Source: Trichomonas tenax (lineage: Eukaryota > Parabasalia > Trichomonadida > Trichomonadidae). Taken from it: a stretch of DNA of 64,000 bases. Within the stretch, counting starts at the first letter, position 1. Each line of letters opens with the position of its first letter. Positions 1 through 10,042 of this stretch are shown here, one piece after another. A model generated the notes under the pieces. That model did no database searches. It was not told where the DNA came from and saw only the letters and a list, made by a program, of their open reading frames with translations. The DNA lies in assembly GCA_023091735.1 (NCBI GenBank), contig JALKBU010000028.1, forward strand, positions 1-64,000. Direction: 5' to 3'. Position numbers and translations under genes: made by a program.

Positions 1-164
1 GCCACTTATACCACTGGATAGACAACTATCAATAAGTACATGAAAGTACTTTCAAATCGAAAAAATATTGATCAGATAAAAAGTTATGAAGGTCGCGGGA
101 CTACACCGCAGAAGGAAAAATACTGCCTTATCGATCTTGGATACTCGCTTTACTTGTCAAATAT

Positions 165-570
165 CATGACAAACAGATAGCTTATTCGCATCAGTTTGTC
201 ATGGAATTTGACAAGCAAAGCGGTCTGTAGTTTATAATTCTCCGTTTATAGATACCATCAAAAATGATCAATTTCTGGTACAAATTCTGCAGGCATTTGC
301 TGTTCTGGAGAGCTTTTACTAGAAAATGATCATTTTTGATGGCATTTATATTATTTGGATAAATTATCGACTTCTTGCACCAGAAAACACTAAAATTAGA
401 TCTACAGAGCACACATATTCGATGCATACTATACATAATGAAATGTAGCGTCCATCTATATTTCAATGTCAAATATCATTGAGAAAGACGTGTTTCCTGC
501 CCATTTACGTCAATGCAACAATGTTCTGTATGATTTGAGCAAGAAGCACGTCATTTTCAATGATATTTGA
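165..570. repeat. Cluster of inverted repeats
   Basis: Three separate inverted repeats lie within 400 bases. A 10-bp perfect pair (CATGACAAAC / GTTTGTCATG) sits at 165-174 and 194-203. A 16-bp perfect pair built on CCATCAAAAATGATCA sits at 255-270 and 327-342. A 24-bp pair with two mismatches sits at 469-492 and 547-570. No convincing gene overlaps them. They may be remains of foldback elements. The function is unknown. Confidence 0.7.
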
Positions 571-1123
571 TCTTTTTGATTATAATATCTGCTTTCTAAG
601 CTACTTTACAGCATTTTATTGGTTTGAACGCGAATGAATGATCAAAAGAGTTAGTGTGAGCTTTAGGGTAGCTCAAAAATTACAGAATCACGCAATTTTG
701 TTTTATTTTAACATAAACATTTATAATTCAATCTATTTTATCCTTCTGCATGCACAGAAGGACAACGGAGAATGTAATATAGTTGTTTATATTTATTTTT
801 CATTAGTTTGATAATATTAAATAGAGTTCTGATACTTTTGATAGACGATGAAAAATGCACAGTGTGTATGCATGAATTCTACTTATGCTTATTAATCTAT
901 ATCGTCAATATTGAAATAATCAGTATTAAAAAAAATATTAAAAAAGACTAATTTTTCTATAATTAGACGGCAAATATGCATTATAATATGTGCATGTGTT
1001 AAAAATACATTTTTTAATTTTTTGACATTTTGACGCAATCACTTTACATTGTCAAAATTATATATCACAAGCATTTTTGCTATTTACGCTGTTTCTGATA
1101 AGTTTCTCTGTGCAGAAAGTGTT

Positions 1124-1742
1124 ACGTACCGAAAGTTGTCACAAAAAAGTGATATTATCTGACATGTAAAGTTGTCAGAATCCCTAGTTTTATGTGTCAA
1201 AATACTATATTGTTTGACATGTAAAGTCCTATCATCATTCAAATTATGTATTAGTTTTTATTTCAAAATCGCATCTGACGGGAAGACCTGGGGACTACAT
1301 TGACACAGGTACCACGCATGTTAGCAGCTAAACTCATAGATCTTTCTTTCATACGCCATTATTAAGAAATCAAAGATTGCCACTTCAGAATGCCTCTGAA
1401 GAGCAAAATTAAATGCTTGATTGGGACTTGTAGCCAAGGTGCTAGCAATCCGGTCCACAGTTCTTCCTTTCAGAAGCATTCTGTAGAGTAAATCGCTGAT
1501 TATTTCGAAGATCGAGTCTGAAAGGAAGAACTGTGGACTGGATTGCTAGCACCTTGGCTACCAGTCCCAATCAAGCACTTAATTTTTCTTTTCAAAGTAA
1601 ATTTAAACAAATATATGATATCATTCTTCCAATAATCATTTATAATCACATGCCACGTAAATATTTATTTGTCAAACATACATGTTTACATGTCAGATAT
1701 TATCACTTTTGTATCACTTTTTCGTGACGATTTTCGGTACGC
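1124..1742. repeat. Nested long palindrome (foldback-like element)
   Basis: The inner arms at 1411-1473 and 1518-1580 are 63 bases each, differ at only 3 positions when one is reversed, and enclose a 44-base loop. An outer imperfect pair (about 1124-1170 and 1685-1742) shares ACGTACCGAAA, a GTCAC block and TCTGACATGTAAA. Together the region could fold into a very long hairpin. No transposase is present. It could be a foldback or MITE-like element, or a source of double-stranded RNA. Confidence 0.75.
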
Positions 1743-3215
1743 ATCATCTCTGTTCAGAAAGGATGCACACGTATGCAAAATAATATATACTGAATAGCAT
1801 CAAAATGTAAGTGAATATTTTTAATATTTTCTCATTCACGTCCATATACATATTGGATGCTCAACACAGCATGCAAAAGCATGTACCCAAGAACATATGT
1901 TATGAAATAAGAGACTTGAGAAAATAAATTTTTATTTTTCTGAATTTGAGGCTTGTGAAAGCGCACAAATGACACACTCTCATATGAGTAGTATAGTGTT
2001 ACTTTTAATCTGACATAGCATATGATATTTTTTTGATGAATCTAATCATATGTTATAATTAGCTATTTATGATAAAAAATGCTCTACACACGATATAATT
2101 AAGTGCTTCATGTCAAACAATCCCCAATCACTCTTCTAAATATAAGATATTACATATTTTTCATAAAATATTATAATAAACCATCAAAAACTATGTGCAT
2201 GTAATAAGGTATCTTTGAATAGCATGTTGACTTCTTAAATACACACAATTTCATGGATTAAGCAATCACAATAATTCTAGCATCGGGAGAATGTACATTA
2301 GCATAAATATTTATACAAAGGCAACAACAATATACAACTTGATGCAAAAGTATATACCAGTACTATAGTATATGAGTATAACAACTGATATGCTGCTTAT
2401 GATCTTCTTGATGTGATGCACTCCAAATAACACATCGGTATTCGGTCACTTTAGAGATATTAATTTAGAGTGTATCTCGACAATGCAGCAATACATTTTT
2501 GTTGAATTATTTATATCTATTATACACACTATATAATATTCATATATATATATATTTAACAGTTTGATATCCCTCTTCAAATATTGATTTTTCAAAATAA
2601 TGCTTTGAAATCCACATCTTTTTTCTACATATGGAATTAAACACATTACCTGCATATTAAGCACATCCAATAGTATCCGACATTACTGATTGAATCGAAT
2701 AATAACGATATGAGCCATAATGCAGAGATCATATAATCTTGAAAAATTTTGTTTGGAGGAATTTAAACCATCAATCATGTAAAACACAACAAGTTAAAGC
2801 TATTTCCTTAATATTGCAAAATCAAGACGGAATCTCATATTTTGATATCCAATATTAGTTTATAAAATTCACTCAAAACTCAATAGATTCATCAGAAGAA
2901 ACAGTCTATGATAATGTCTGTTTAGAAATTCCTCTAAGCCTCTTCCTTCCCCAAAACTACAAACTATACCAAAAATTTTCGGTATAGTTTGTCTTCTCCT
3001 CCCATACCTTTATTCTATATGCTGATCAAAATGCAATAAAATGAAAGATTGAAAATCACTATCCTATAAAATTAACACCCGTTAAGTTAAAATTGTGGAA
3101 AAAGGGAAAAGATTTGCATAATAATAGGAAATCTTAATCAAAAAATGAAAATCAAAAAAGAGTTGTTGCCAGTTGTAAAAAATAAAGTTCGATTTCAAGG
3201 AAAAGTGTTGGGGTT
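1743..3215. other. Intergenic, no gene seen
   Basis: This is AT-rich sequence with only short reading frames that lack recognisable domains or ATG starts in a credible context. The 200 bases before the Mob1 stop are A-rich and look like ordinary 3' flank. Confidence 0.6.
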
Positions 3216-3851
3216 TTAGGCTAATTGGTTGATAAGATCCTTAAGAGGAGCGAGTTGATCTTCTGGGATCAAGTCGAATTCCTTGGAGAAGAGGATAAAG
3301 TGGCGGAAGGATGTGTTCAAGTGAGCCTCAGCGCCGACTGTCTTGATATCATCAAGATGGTGGTGATAAATGTGACCGTAAATTCTGAAGAGGCGTGTGA
3401 AGATCTTAGAAACCTGAGCACGGAAGTCCTTCGGGAATGGAACAGATGGATCGGATGGGAAGATCTTTTCATCATCGATGATGGACTCAGCCCACTGCAT
3501 AAGGTTAGAAATATATTCTGGAGCTGGAAGTTCAGTTGGCTTCTTGAACTTCTTGCCGTCCTGCCAGGCATACTTGAAGCCTGGGCCTGCGGACATTTCT
3601 GGACAGGATGTTGGTGTGCAGTGCTCAACAATTGGTGTGTAGAGGCAGTTGATTTGGTTGTAGAATTCTACGACGTTCATGGCGAGCCAGTCGTTGAGGT
3701 TTTCGCCTTCTGGGAGCTTAACAGCTGTCTTGAGATCGCCAGCACCTAATGTTGCTTGTGAGAGTTGTTGAAGACGGTAGTTACGAGATTCTGGGCCAAC
3801 TTTCTTGTTTGGGCGGAAAGTTCCCTGATCACGCTTCATCCAATCGAACAT
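3216..3851 (-). CDS. MOB1: Mob1-like kinase activator
   Basis: A 211-residue protein of the Mob1/phocein family, close to the usual length of about 215. Mob1 proteins bind and activate NDR/LATS kinases in the Hippo or mitotic-exit pathway. The zinc site is complete: C78 and C83 in the EHCTPTSCPEM stretch, and H160 and H165 in GHIYHHH, with the family's Cys-x4-Cys and His-x4-His spacing. The N-terminal TFRPNKK and the C-terminal SFRHFILFSKEFDLI segment are also classic. The ATG is 13 bases downstream of an initiator TCACTT, which supports this start. There are no insertions or breaks. Confidence 0.95.
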   Translation of the reverse strand: MFDWMKRDQGTFRPNKKVGPESRNYRLQQLSQATLGAGDLKTAVKLPEGENLNDWLAMNVVEFYNQINCLYTPIVEHCTPTSCPEMSAGPGFKYAWQDGKKFKKPTELPAPEYISNLMQWAESIIDDEKIFPSDPSVPFPKDFRAQVSKIFTRLFRIYGHIYHHHLDDIKTVGAEAHLNTSFRHFILFSKEFDLIPEDQLAPLKDLINQLA

Positions 3852-3860
3852 CTTTTCGAA

Positions 3861-3866
3861 AAGTGA
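3861..3866 (-). promoter_or_regulatory. Initiator (Inr) of the Mob1 gene
   Basis: On the minus strand this reads TCACTT, matching the trichomonad Inr TCAYTW with the A as the transcription start. The predicted 5' leader is 13 bases. Confidence 0.6.
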
Positions 3867-3879
3867 TGAACGATAACAA

Positions 3880-5010
3880 AATTATTTGAATTTTACCCTT
3901 ATTTAGGCAGAAAGGAAGGGTAAATTATTTATACTGTGTTCATATTCTCTATACATTTGCGGTGCGTTTTTAGCTGTCTATCGGGAATTTTATTCAGTGG
4001 TTGGACTGTTTCTGACCCTTTTTATTCTTATAACTATATGCATACATTTGGATTCATCTCCAAAGCCTATATTCTCAATTTTGGCTCCTAAAAACTTTAT
4101 GGATAAATTTTCAAGGAAATTTCAAAAAATGTATAGCTACTCCTTTCATGACGCAATATGACACCGATGGGTCTGAATTAGGATATTTGTTGAACGAGGT
4201 TACGGAAATTCAAAATCCGTGTTCATAAATTTGTAAATATTATCTAAATATTATACCACGGCAACCTTTGATTTAATTGTTATTATATACACAACAGAAG
4301 TAAGCTTTTGCTCAGTTCACTTATTGAATATAGCAATTCTAACAAAATATTGATGTCAGGCAACTAATTTTTGGCGATTACTTTCACAACACTTATATTT
4401 TGAACAGTAGACTAAGAGAAGTCACACTCTGAAAGGTTCCATAATCAAAGCTTTATATTAAATTCATCGCAAAATAATTGTTAAAATGAGACTTTATAAA
4501 TTTGAATTTATATAAATTATGAGTTACATGTTCTAAATATTGAGTTATGAGAGTTCTTTTAACAAGTGATTAAATTGTTTAAATATATTTACTGATTATG
4601 CGCCATTATATAAGATTCAGGCAGAGCAAGTTATCCTTAAGTTTTCTTCTTTTAATCTATTTAATAAATTTTTTATACTCTTTTTTTAGTGACTCTCATT
4701 CATTGGACATGCTAAAAAACAGTTTCCACATTTATCTATATGAATCAAAACATATGGTTTTAATATTTGTTCTATTTTTAGAATAAATCATGTCTTTAAG
4801 CATGAATAGCTCACTGCATATTCATTGAATAGGTTATAAGCCATTGAATTTTGTGTTAAAACTTGTTTGATCAATGAATGAGATTATCTTGCCTAATTAT
4901 GGGCTAAAAACGTCCAAAATTTTATCAGCAAAGTCCACACAATGTGCATAGATTGAAAACACCATTAAAAAGAATATCTTTGAGTGACCGAATAAAACAA
5001 TTATTTATCG
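3880..5010. other. Intergenic, no gene seen
   Basis: AT-rich spacer between the divergent Mob1 and riboflavin kinase genes. Only short random frames are present, and no domain or RNA gene is recognised. Confidence 0.55.
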
Positions 5011-5016
5011 TCACTA
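5011..5016 (+). promoter_or_regulatory. Initiator of the riboflavin kinase gene
   Basis: TCACTA matches the trichomonad Inr and lies 6-11 bases before the ATG at 5022. It argues against the longer reading that would begin upstream at a GTG. Confidence 0.65.
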
Positions 5017-5021
5017 AATTC

Positions 5022-5429
5022 ATGAAACTTCCAAAGATTTTCAGCGGCGAGGTTATCCACGGCTTTGGACGTGGTTCTAAGAAGCTTGGATTCCCCACCG
5101 CTAATATTGATCCAAAAACATGGGATGAAAGGGTCCAAGAGAAAGATTATGGTGTTTATTGCGGGCTTGTTAAAGTAAAGAACGATCCAAAGCGTTACTG
5201 TGTTTTCTCAATCGGCAAAAATTCAACATTTCAAACAGAAGAACCGACATTTGAAGTTCATATTTTAGATTTCGACGAAGACATATATGGTGAAATTATA
5301 ACTGTTGAAGTTCTGAGCTATATACGTCCTATGATAACGTTTAGTTACATTGGAGAGCTAATAGCGCAGATCACAAAAGATTGTCAGACAGCCAAGGATT
5401 ATCTTTCTCAGCTGGAAGCGTCAAAATAG
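5022..5429 (+). CDS. RFK: Riboflavin kinase
   Basis: A 135-residue protein that phosphorylates riboflavin to FMN. The family signature is present near the N-terminus: GFGRGSKKLGFPTANID, including the PTAN motif that contacts nucleotide and magnesium. GVYCG, a core strand around VFSIGKNSTFQTEEPTFEVH, the DIYGE strand and an IRP motif follow. The usual catalytic Glu region lies in the EVHILDFDEDIYGE stretch. The frame is open upstream to a GTG at 4944, but the ATG at 5022 fits both the family N-terminus and the adjacent initiator. It is a stand-alone kinase with no FAD synthetase domain, as in most eukaryotes. Confidence 0.93.
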   Translation: MKLPKIFSGEVIHGFGRGSKKLGFPTANIDPKTWDERVQEKDYGVYCGLVKVKNDPKRYCVFSIGKNSTFQTEEPTFEVHILDFDEDIYGEIITVEVLSYIRPMITFSYIGELIAQITKDCQTAKDYLSQLEASK

Positions 5430-5439
5430 ATAGAATGTC

Positions 5440-5840
5440 GTGAATAATAAAAAATATTATCATTTTGTTAAGGTTATTGATATTTCAATCTAATTATTAT
5501 CTTGTAATTACTTGTTATTTTGGTACAAATACTCTAACATACAGGTCCTGAATTAGTTTACAAAAGTAACAATAAGATCTAAGAATATTATTTTTTGTTG
5601 TATAATAAATTAGTAATATATCATATACAAAGCTAATATCTTTCACAACTTTTGTATGTGATTAAGTTTGCAAATGGAATGATTCATTTCCAGAATAATT
5701 TTCCATTTTCAAAAAAATATGTTCGCAATATAACTAGCTTTCTAAGATAAAATATTATATGCTCCAATAAGGTAACAAAACTTCAATAGAAAGTTATGAA
5801 ACATGAAAAATCCAAAATAATATGAACAAAAATCAGTCTA
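5440..5840. other. Intergenic spacer
   Basis: About 400 AT-rich bases between the convergent riboflavin kinase and thioredoxin-fold genes. Nothing is recognised here. Confidence 0.55.
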
Positions 5841-5850
5841 TAATATGTAT

Positions 5851-6846
5851 TTACAGCTCGTTGGATATTTTTCCCTTCTTTGGAATTTGATCTAAAACCC
5901 ATTTCGTCGCAATCACTCTATCTCTAGAGGCACCTTTAAGTGTGTTCTCTGATAATATATTGTTGCACTTCGTCAAAGCAGATTCAAGCGAATCTTGATT
6001 TTGTGCGATCTTTAAGATGGAAACAAGTGGGCTTTCGGTTCTGCACTTAGCAGCACTTTCTAATGCTGCATTTGGATATTTCTTGAATTGTTCGATTGCT
6101 TGTAATTCACATTTATTGAAGAAGAGGCTCATGTTCACGCCTTTCTCAGCATTTCTGTATGTTCCGCAATGTGTATTCATGAAATCAAGCAAATATGGGA
6201 TTTCACGAGTTCCTTTAAATGTGAACATTTCATTATCTCTATAAACACGAAGAATTGGAGCTACAGTAACATTAACAAGTTCGCAGAAGTCGATGTTTAG
6301 GTTGCATGGCACTTCAGCGAATCCTATTTCTGGATCGTCGGAGAAAATATCGTACATTTCATTAATTGTTTGCATAATCACTTTCGACATTAAGTTATCT
6401 CTGCTCGTAAACACAAGCCCAGTACATTTATGCTCGTTTAAAAATGCTGTATAGTTTTCTTCAAGGATAATTGGAGCTTTTTTAGAATCGTATGCATTTG
6501 TGAGGTTATAATGTTGAAGAACGAATCTATTGAGGTTATAAAAGTTGACTTCGTCATAGAAAAGAGCGACTTTATGAGCACGAACTGATCCAAAAACATT
6601 AATTGTTGGAATCGGTTCTAAAAAGAATTTTTGGCAAACTTTTCGATGAGTAGAGCAGTTTAATACTGTAATATTAATCTGTGGATATAAATTTGCGATT
6701 CTTTGTAAAACTTTAATATCATTTTCGTTTGTTATATGACTATAAGCGTAAACAAGGTATTTGCGGTTTTCAAGCAAGTGTTGAATCGTCTCGTTTGTGC
6801 TCTCAACAAATTGACTTACAGCGAAATTGAACAAAAATGAAATCAT
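5851..6846 (-). CDS. Thioredoxin-fold (PDI-like) secreted or ER protein without CxxC
   Basis: About 331 residues. It begins MISFLFNFAVSQF, a plausible short signal peptide. Two thioredoxin-like segments follow. Each carries the PDI-type paired-cysteine strand: VLNCSTHRKVC followed by the cis-Pro-like PIPTINVF, and later VPCNLNIDFC followed by VAPILRVY. No CxxC active site is present, so oxidoreductase activity is not expected. A chaperone or structural role in the ER is inferred. The frame extends upstream to a TTG at 6927, but the first ATG at 6846 gives the hydrophobic leader. There is no KDEL-type tail; the protein ends KISNEL. Two similar genes lie at 57888 and 60472. Confidence 0.7.
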   Translation of the reverse strand: MISFLFNFAVSQFVESTNETIQHLLENRKYLVYAYSHITNENDIKVLQRIANLYPQINITVLNCSTHRKVCQKFFLEPIPTINVFGSVRAHKVALFYDEVNFYNLNRFVLQHYNLTNAYDSKKAPIILEENYTAFLNEHKCTGLVFTSRDNLMSKVIMQTINEMYDIFSDDPEIGFAEVPCNLNIDFCELVNVTVAPILRVYRDNEMFTFKGTREIPYLLDFMNTHCGTYRNAEKGVNMSLFFNKCELQAIEQFKKYPNAALESAAKCRTESPLVSILKIAQNQDSLESALTKCNNILSENTLKGASRDRVIATKWVLDQIPKKGKISNEL

Positions 6847-7117
6847 TAAACTTTTTGTCACTTTTTGATGTATATGAAAAACTTCATCACACAAAAACTT
6901 GAAATCCAAGGCTAAACACAGTGTCAATGCTATACAATGGACCGCGAGAATTATTCGAATTAACCATTTTCAAGAAAACACATTTTTAACCAAATTTCTA
7001 TCAAATACTCTTTTATTATAGTCATTTCATAAATAATCTGTATTAGATGAAGTTGCTGCGTATTGGCAATGCATAGGAAATATCAAATCAAACAATTTTA
7101 ATAATATAAAACAAATT

Positions 7118-9952
7118 TCAAACATAGTTATCTTCAGATAAGAAATCAGCAAACAGGAGATATAGCAGTTTGTATGTTTCATTCTGTCCTGCAAACGAGT
7201 CATCCATTTGCCTTGTTAACTCAGCAAAAACATGTGCATTGTTAAAGAATTCACTTGATGAGATTCCTTTTTCGCCGAATAAAGGACCATATGCGTATCT
7301 TATAATTTCATATAGTGTCGCACCCAGGTTATTCTTGAACGGAAGCATTTCAGGAGCAGTAAGTGTGCACAGTGACATAACTTTGATTGCGTTTCTATGG
7401 CTCTGGAGATATTCTTCGATCATCTCATTATAAGCTGATTTTTCAAGTTCTGGAACAACTTTAGCAAGTGCAGATCCATACAAATATGCCTCTGTTGCAA
7501 TTACAAAATGAGACATGAATCTAAATGCCAATGCATCACTTTGATGTGCATATGAATCTCTATCGAGTCTCCACAGCTTCTTGATGGCAGCTTTTGCCAT
7601 TGTTAGAGTCATTATCATCCTAAATGTGGCAATGTATTCTTTGATGATGGAATCAGGAAGCAACCTTTGGAAGATATCATTGGGAACGAGTTCAATAACC
7701 ATTTCATTCAATTGATTGATTATCTCTTCGATATTGTTTGGTTGAACAACATCAAGAGATATCGAAACTGCACCTTTGAATCCAGCTTTTTCACATCCTT
7801 GTTTAAAAGCACGTGTTATGCGAACATTAGAACCCGGTTGATAAGGAATATTAGTGAATTCCTCTATGAACAAATCCATTATTGGCGATGGTTGAATTAA
7901 AAAGATCTTCCTCAAAGCTGTTAATTGATCTGAGAATAAATCGCGAGCCTTGATTAATGAAAATAAAGCCTTTGATATTATTTTGTGCTGAAGTTTAAAT
8001 GATGGAATTACCAAACGATGGAAGAGAGCAGGAATTGTCAGCAGTGGAGGTGCAGGATCATAAATTTCTTCCTCTTCTTCATGCGGTTCAGAGTTTATCA
8101 CTTCAATTTGCGGTTCCTCTTCTTGAACAATCTCTTTTTCTTCAACTTCTTCTTTTGGTTTTGGTGCTTCGATTGCTTTTGATTTAGTATTGATTTTGGT
8201 TGTAGTTGATGTCGGTATTTGTTGTTCAACTTCTGAATCTTCGACTTCATCAACAAAAGAAGTGATCTGCAATTGAATAAGATCATTTGAAACATCGGGT
8301 GTCATTTTGATTACTTTTTCATTTTCAGGCTCTGGAATAATTTCAGGTTCTTCTACTTTCTTTTCTTCTTCCTCTTCTTCTATTTCTTCAATACTAACAT
8401 TCAATGCATCATCTTCATCTTCTGGGATATTTACGTCAGGGAAAAATTTCCAGATTTGTTCTTCAGAAGCGCCAAGTTCTCTCATTTCTTTCTGGAACTC
8501 TAAGAAAAGGTCAAGTTTTTCACGCTCAACAAGCTCCTGTTCGTGCTCTGTTAGAGGCCTCATAACAGGATTTGCTGATTTTGCAGACATTATAGCTTTG
8601 ATGTAACTCTTTTCTTCTTCCAATCTCTGCTTTTCCTCCTCTTTCTTTCTTCTCTTGTAATCATCGGCTTCAGCTTTGAGCTGTTCCAGTTCTTCAAGTT
8701 TATGCGTCTGTTTCTTCTTCATTGCTCTAATTTCTTTCATTTTCTCTTGTCTTAAGTTTTCTCGCGCCATTTCTTGTTCTCTTACGAATTTATTGTATTT
8801 TATCTCTTCTTGGTGTGCATGAAACTGAATCCATTCATCTGTATTCCTATCAATTGCTTTATTACATCTCTTTTCATATTCCAGAAGTCTGTTTTCTAAG
8901 TTTAAAAACACTTCAGCAAAGTTTGATGACAAATCAATGATAGGATGCGATGGCGCTGCATCCCTTAAAAATCTGAGCAATTCACCTGCAAAAATACAGT
9001 CATCTTTGATGTCTTTGAATGTGAAAATGATGTTTGGCTGCTCAAATGTGTCTGTAGTAAACGCAAAGTTATAAAGAGGTCTCGCGTTCTCTTCAAACGC
9101 TGCTTGCCATAAATTTAATGATAAACTCGATTTAAAACTTGTCTGCGAACTTTGAAGGAGGTCCCTGTGAATGTCATCAAATGATTCATGCTTAAGAAGT
9201 CTATAAATCCACTTAAAAACTTGTCCGAAAGGACGAATCTTTGTTAAAATTGATGTTGGCGAGTTATCGATCAATGTAGATATGTAAGCATCGAAGTGAG
9301 CGAAATGGCGCCTTATTTCATATGAGAAAGAGTCGTGCTTAAGATTATTAACAATTTGCAATCGTGTTTGACCAATTTCACAAAATTTCTGGAACAACTC
9401 TTTAGATGATATCTCTGTATGATGCTCGAATCGAACTTGCGTGGTTATCTGTATTTTATCATCGAGAATTGAAGTATAATCGGTTTTCAATCCTGTAAGA
9501 GTCATAATGATAACTTGTGAAGCTTCACTTGTTGAAAGTACTGTCAGTTGCTGGTTATATATATCTGAGAATCTCTGTTTAATAAAATCTTCAAAATTAA
9601 TATCTGTTTTATATTGTTGATATTTATCAGTGTTATTCGTAATTTGCGAAATTTTAGGCTTTGACAATGATATTTTCGGTTTTTGTTCATTCTCTTCTGC
9701 AAGAAGAATCAGCAACAGTAATATATCCGAATAATCAGATGGTATTGATCTCGAGATGTTAAAAATTGCATCTGCTTTTGCTGTATCACCTTTTAATATA
9801 TATCTAAGTGAATAAATTTCTGTTTGCTCGATACCGTTGAGTTTTTCAGGTCTTGTATTAAAAAACAGTGAAAGTAACTTCGACAATCGCTGCCTGGAGA
9901 GCTCTATCCCAAAATTTTCAGCAATTTTGCGAAGTTTTGGGATGAAACTCAT
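7118..9952 (-). CDS. Gamma-tubulin complex component (GCP5/6-like)
   Basis: A 944-residue protein. The C-terminal ~250 residues match the GCP C-terminal (GRIP2) domain: an LVPNDIFQRLLPDSIIKEY block equivalent to the family's PWPL...EY segment, then IFR-like FRMIMTLTMAKAAIKKLW and a helical repeat with HFVIATEAYLYG and YLQSHRNAIKVMSLC. The N-terminal third resembles the GRIP1 domain, with LFQKFCEIGQTRLQIVNNL and later LNLWQAAF...FAGELLRFLRDA. Between them lie a charged coiled coil (about residues 390-460) and a Glu-rich, low-complexity linker (about 520-660). A long insert between the two halves is characteristic of GCP6 and GCP5. The role inferred is microtubule nucleation at the basal-body or centrosome region. 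The subtype is less certain than the family. Confidence 0.7.
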   Translation of the reverse strand: MSFIPKLRKIAENFGIELSRQRLSKLLSLFFNTRPEKLNGIEQTEIYSLRYILKGDTAKADAIFNISRSIPSDYSDILLLLILLAEENEQKPKISLSKPKISQITNNTDKYQQYKTDINFEDFIKQRFSDIYNQQLTVLSTSEASQVIIMTLTGLKTDYTSILDDKIQITTQVRFEHHTEISSKELFQKFCEIGQTRLQIVNNLKHDSFSYEIRRHFAHFDAYISTLIDNSPTSILTKIRPFGQVFKWIYRLLKHESFDDIHRDLLQSSQTSFKSSLSLNLWQAAFEENARPLYNFAFTTDTFEQPNIIFTFKDIKDDCIFAGELLRFLRDAAPSHPIIDLSSNFAEVFLNLENRLLEYEKRCNKAIDRNTDEWIQFHAHQEEIKYNKFVREQEMARENLRQEKMKEIRAMKKKQTHKLEELEQLKAEADDYKRRKKEEEKQRLEEEKSYIKAIMSAKSANPVMRPLTEHEQELVEREKLDLFLEFQKEMRELGASEEQIWKFFPDVNIPEDEDDALNVSIEEIEEEEEEKKVEEPEIIPEPENEKVIKMTPDVSNDLIQLQITSFVDEVEDSEVEQQIPTSTTTKINTKSKAIEAPKPKEEVEEKEIVQEEEPQIEVINSEPHEEEEEIYDPAPPLLTIPALFHRLVIPSFKLQHKIISKALFSLIKARDLFSDQLTALRKIFLIQPSPIMDLFIEEFTNIPYQPGSNVRITRAFKQGCEKAGFKGAVSISLDVVQPNNIEEIINQLNEMVIELVPNDIFQRLLPDSIIKEYIATFRMIMTLTMAKAAIKKLWRLDRDSYAHQSDALAFRFMSHFVIATEAYLYGSALAKVVPELEKSAYNEMIEEYLQSHRNAIKVMSLCTLTAPEMLPFKNNLGATLYEIIRYAYGPLFGEKGISSSEFFNNAHVFAELTRQMDDSFAGQNETYKLLYLLFADFLSEDNYV

Positions 9953-9991
9953 AATTTTAAACGAGCACCTTTTTATTTGTCATAAAAACAT

Positions 9992-10022
9992 TTTACACGA
10001 CAAAACTATTTTGTCACGTAAA
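9992..10022. promoter_or_regulatory. Pair of TGNCATGTAAA-type motifs upstream of the GCP gene
   Basis: On the minus strand the first copy reads TGTCGTGTAAA (9992-10002), 40 bases before the ATG. A second copy, in the opposite orientation, is TGTCACGTAAA at 10012-10022. The same motif recurs before several genes in this window. Confidence 0.4.
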
Positions 10023-10042
10023 CGAATTACAAATCAAAATTC

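Noticed and set aside
191..472. A 93-codon minus-strand frame
   Set aside because: It begins at TTG and crosses the inverted repeats. It has no domain or initiator.
2446..2670. A 74-codon minus-strand frame
   Set aside because: It has a low-complexity AT-rich translation and no recognised motif or promoter.
3225..3749. A 174-codon plus-strand frame inside the Mob1 gene
   Set aside because: It is antisense to a fully conserved Mob1 reading frame and has no domain.
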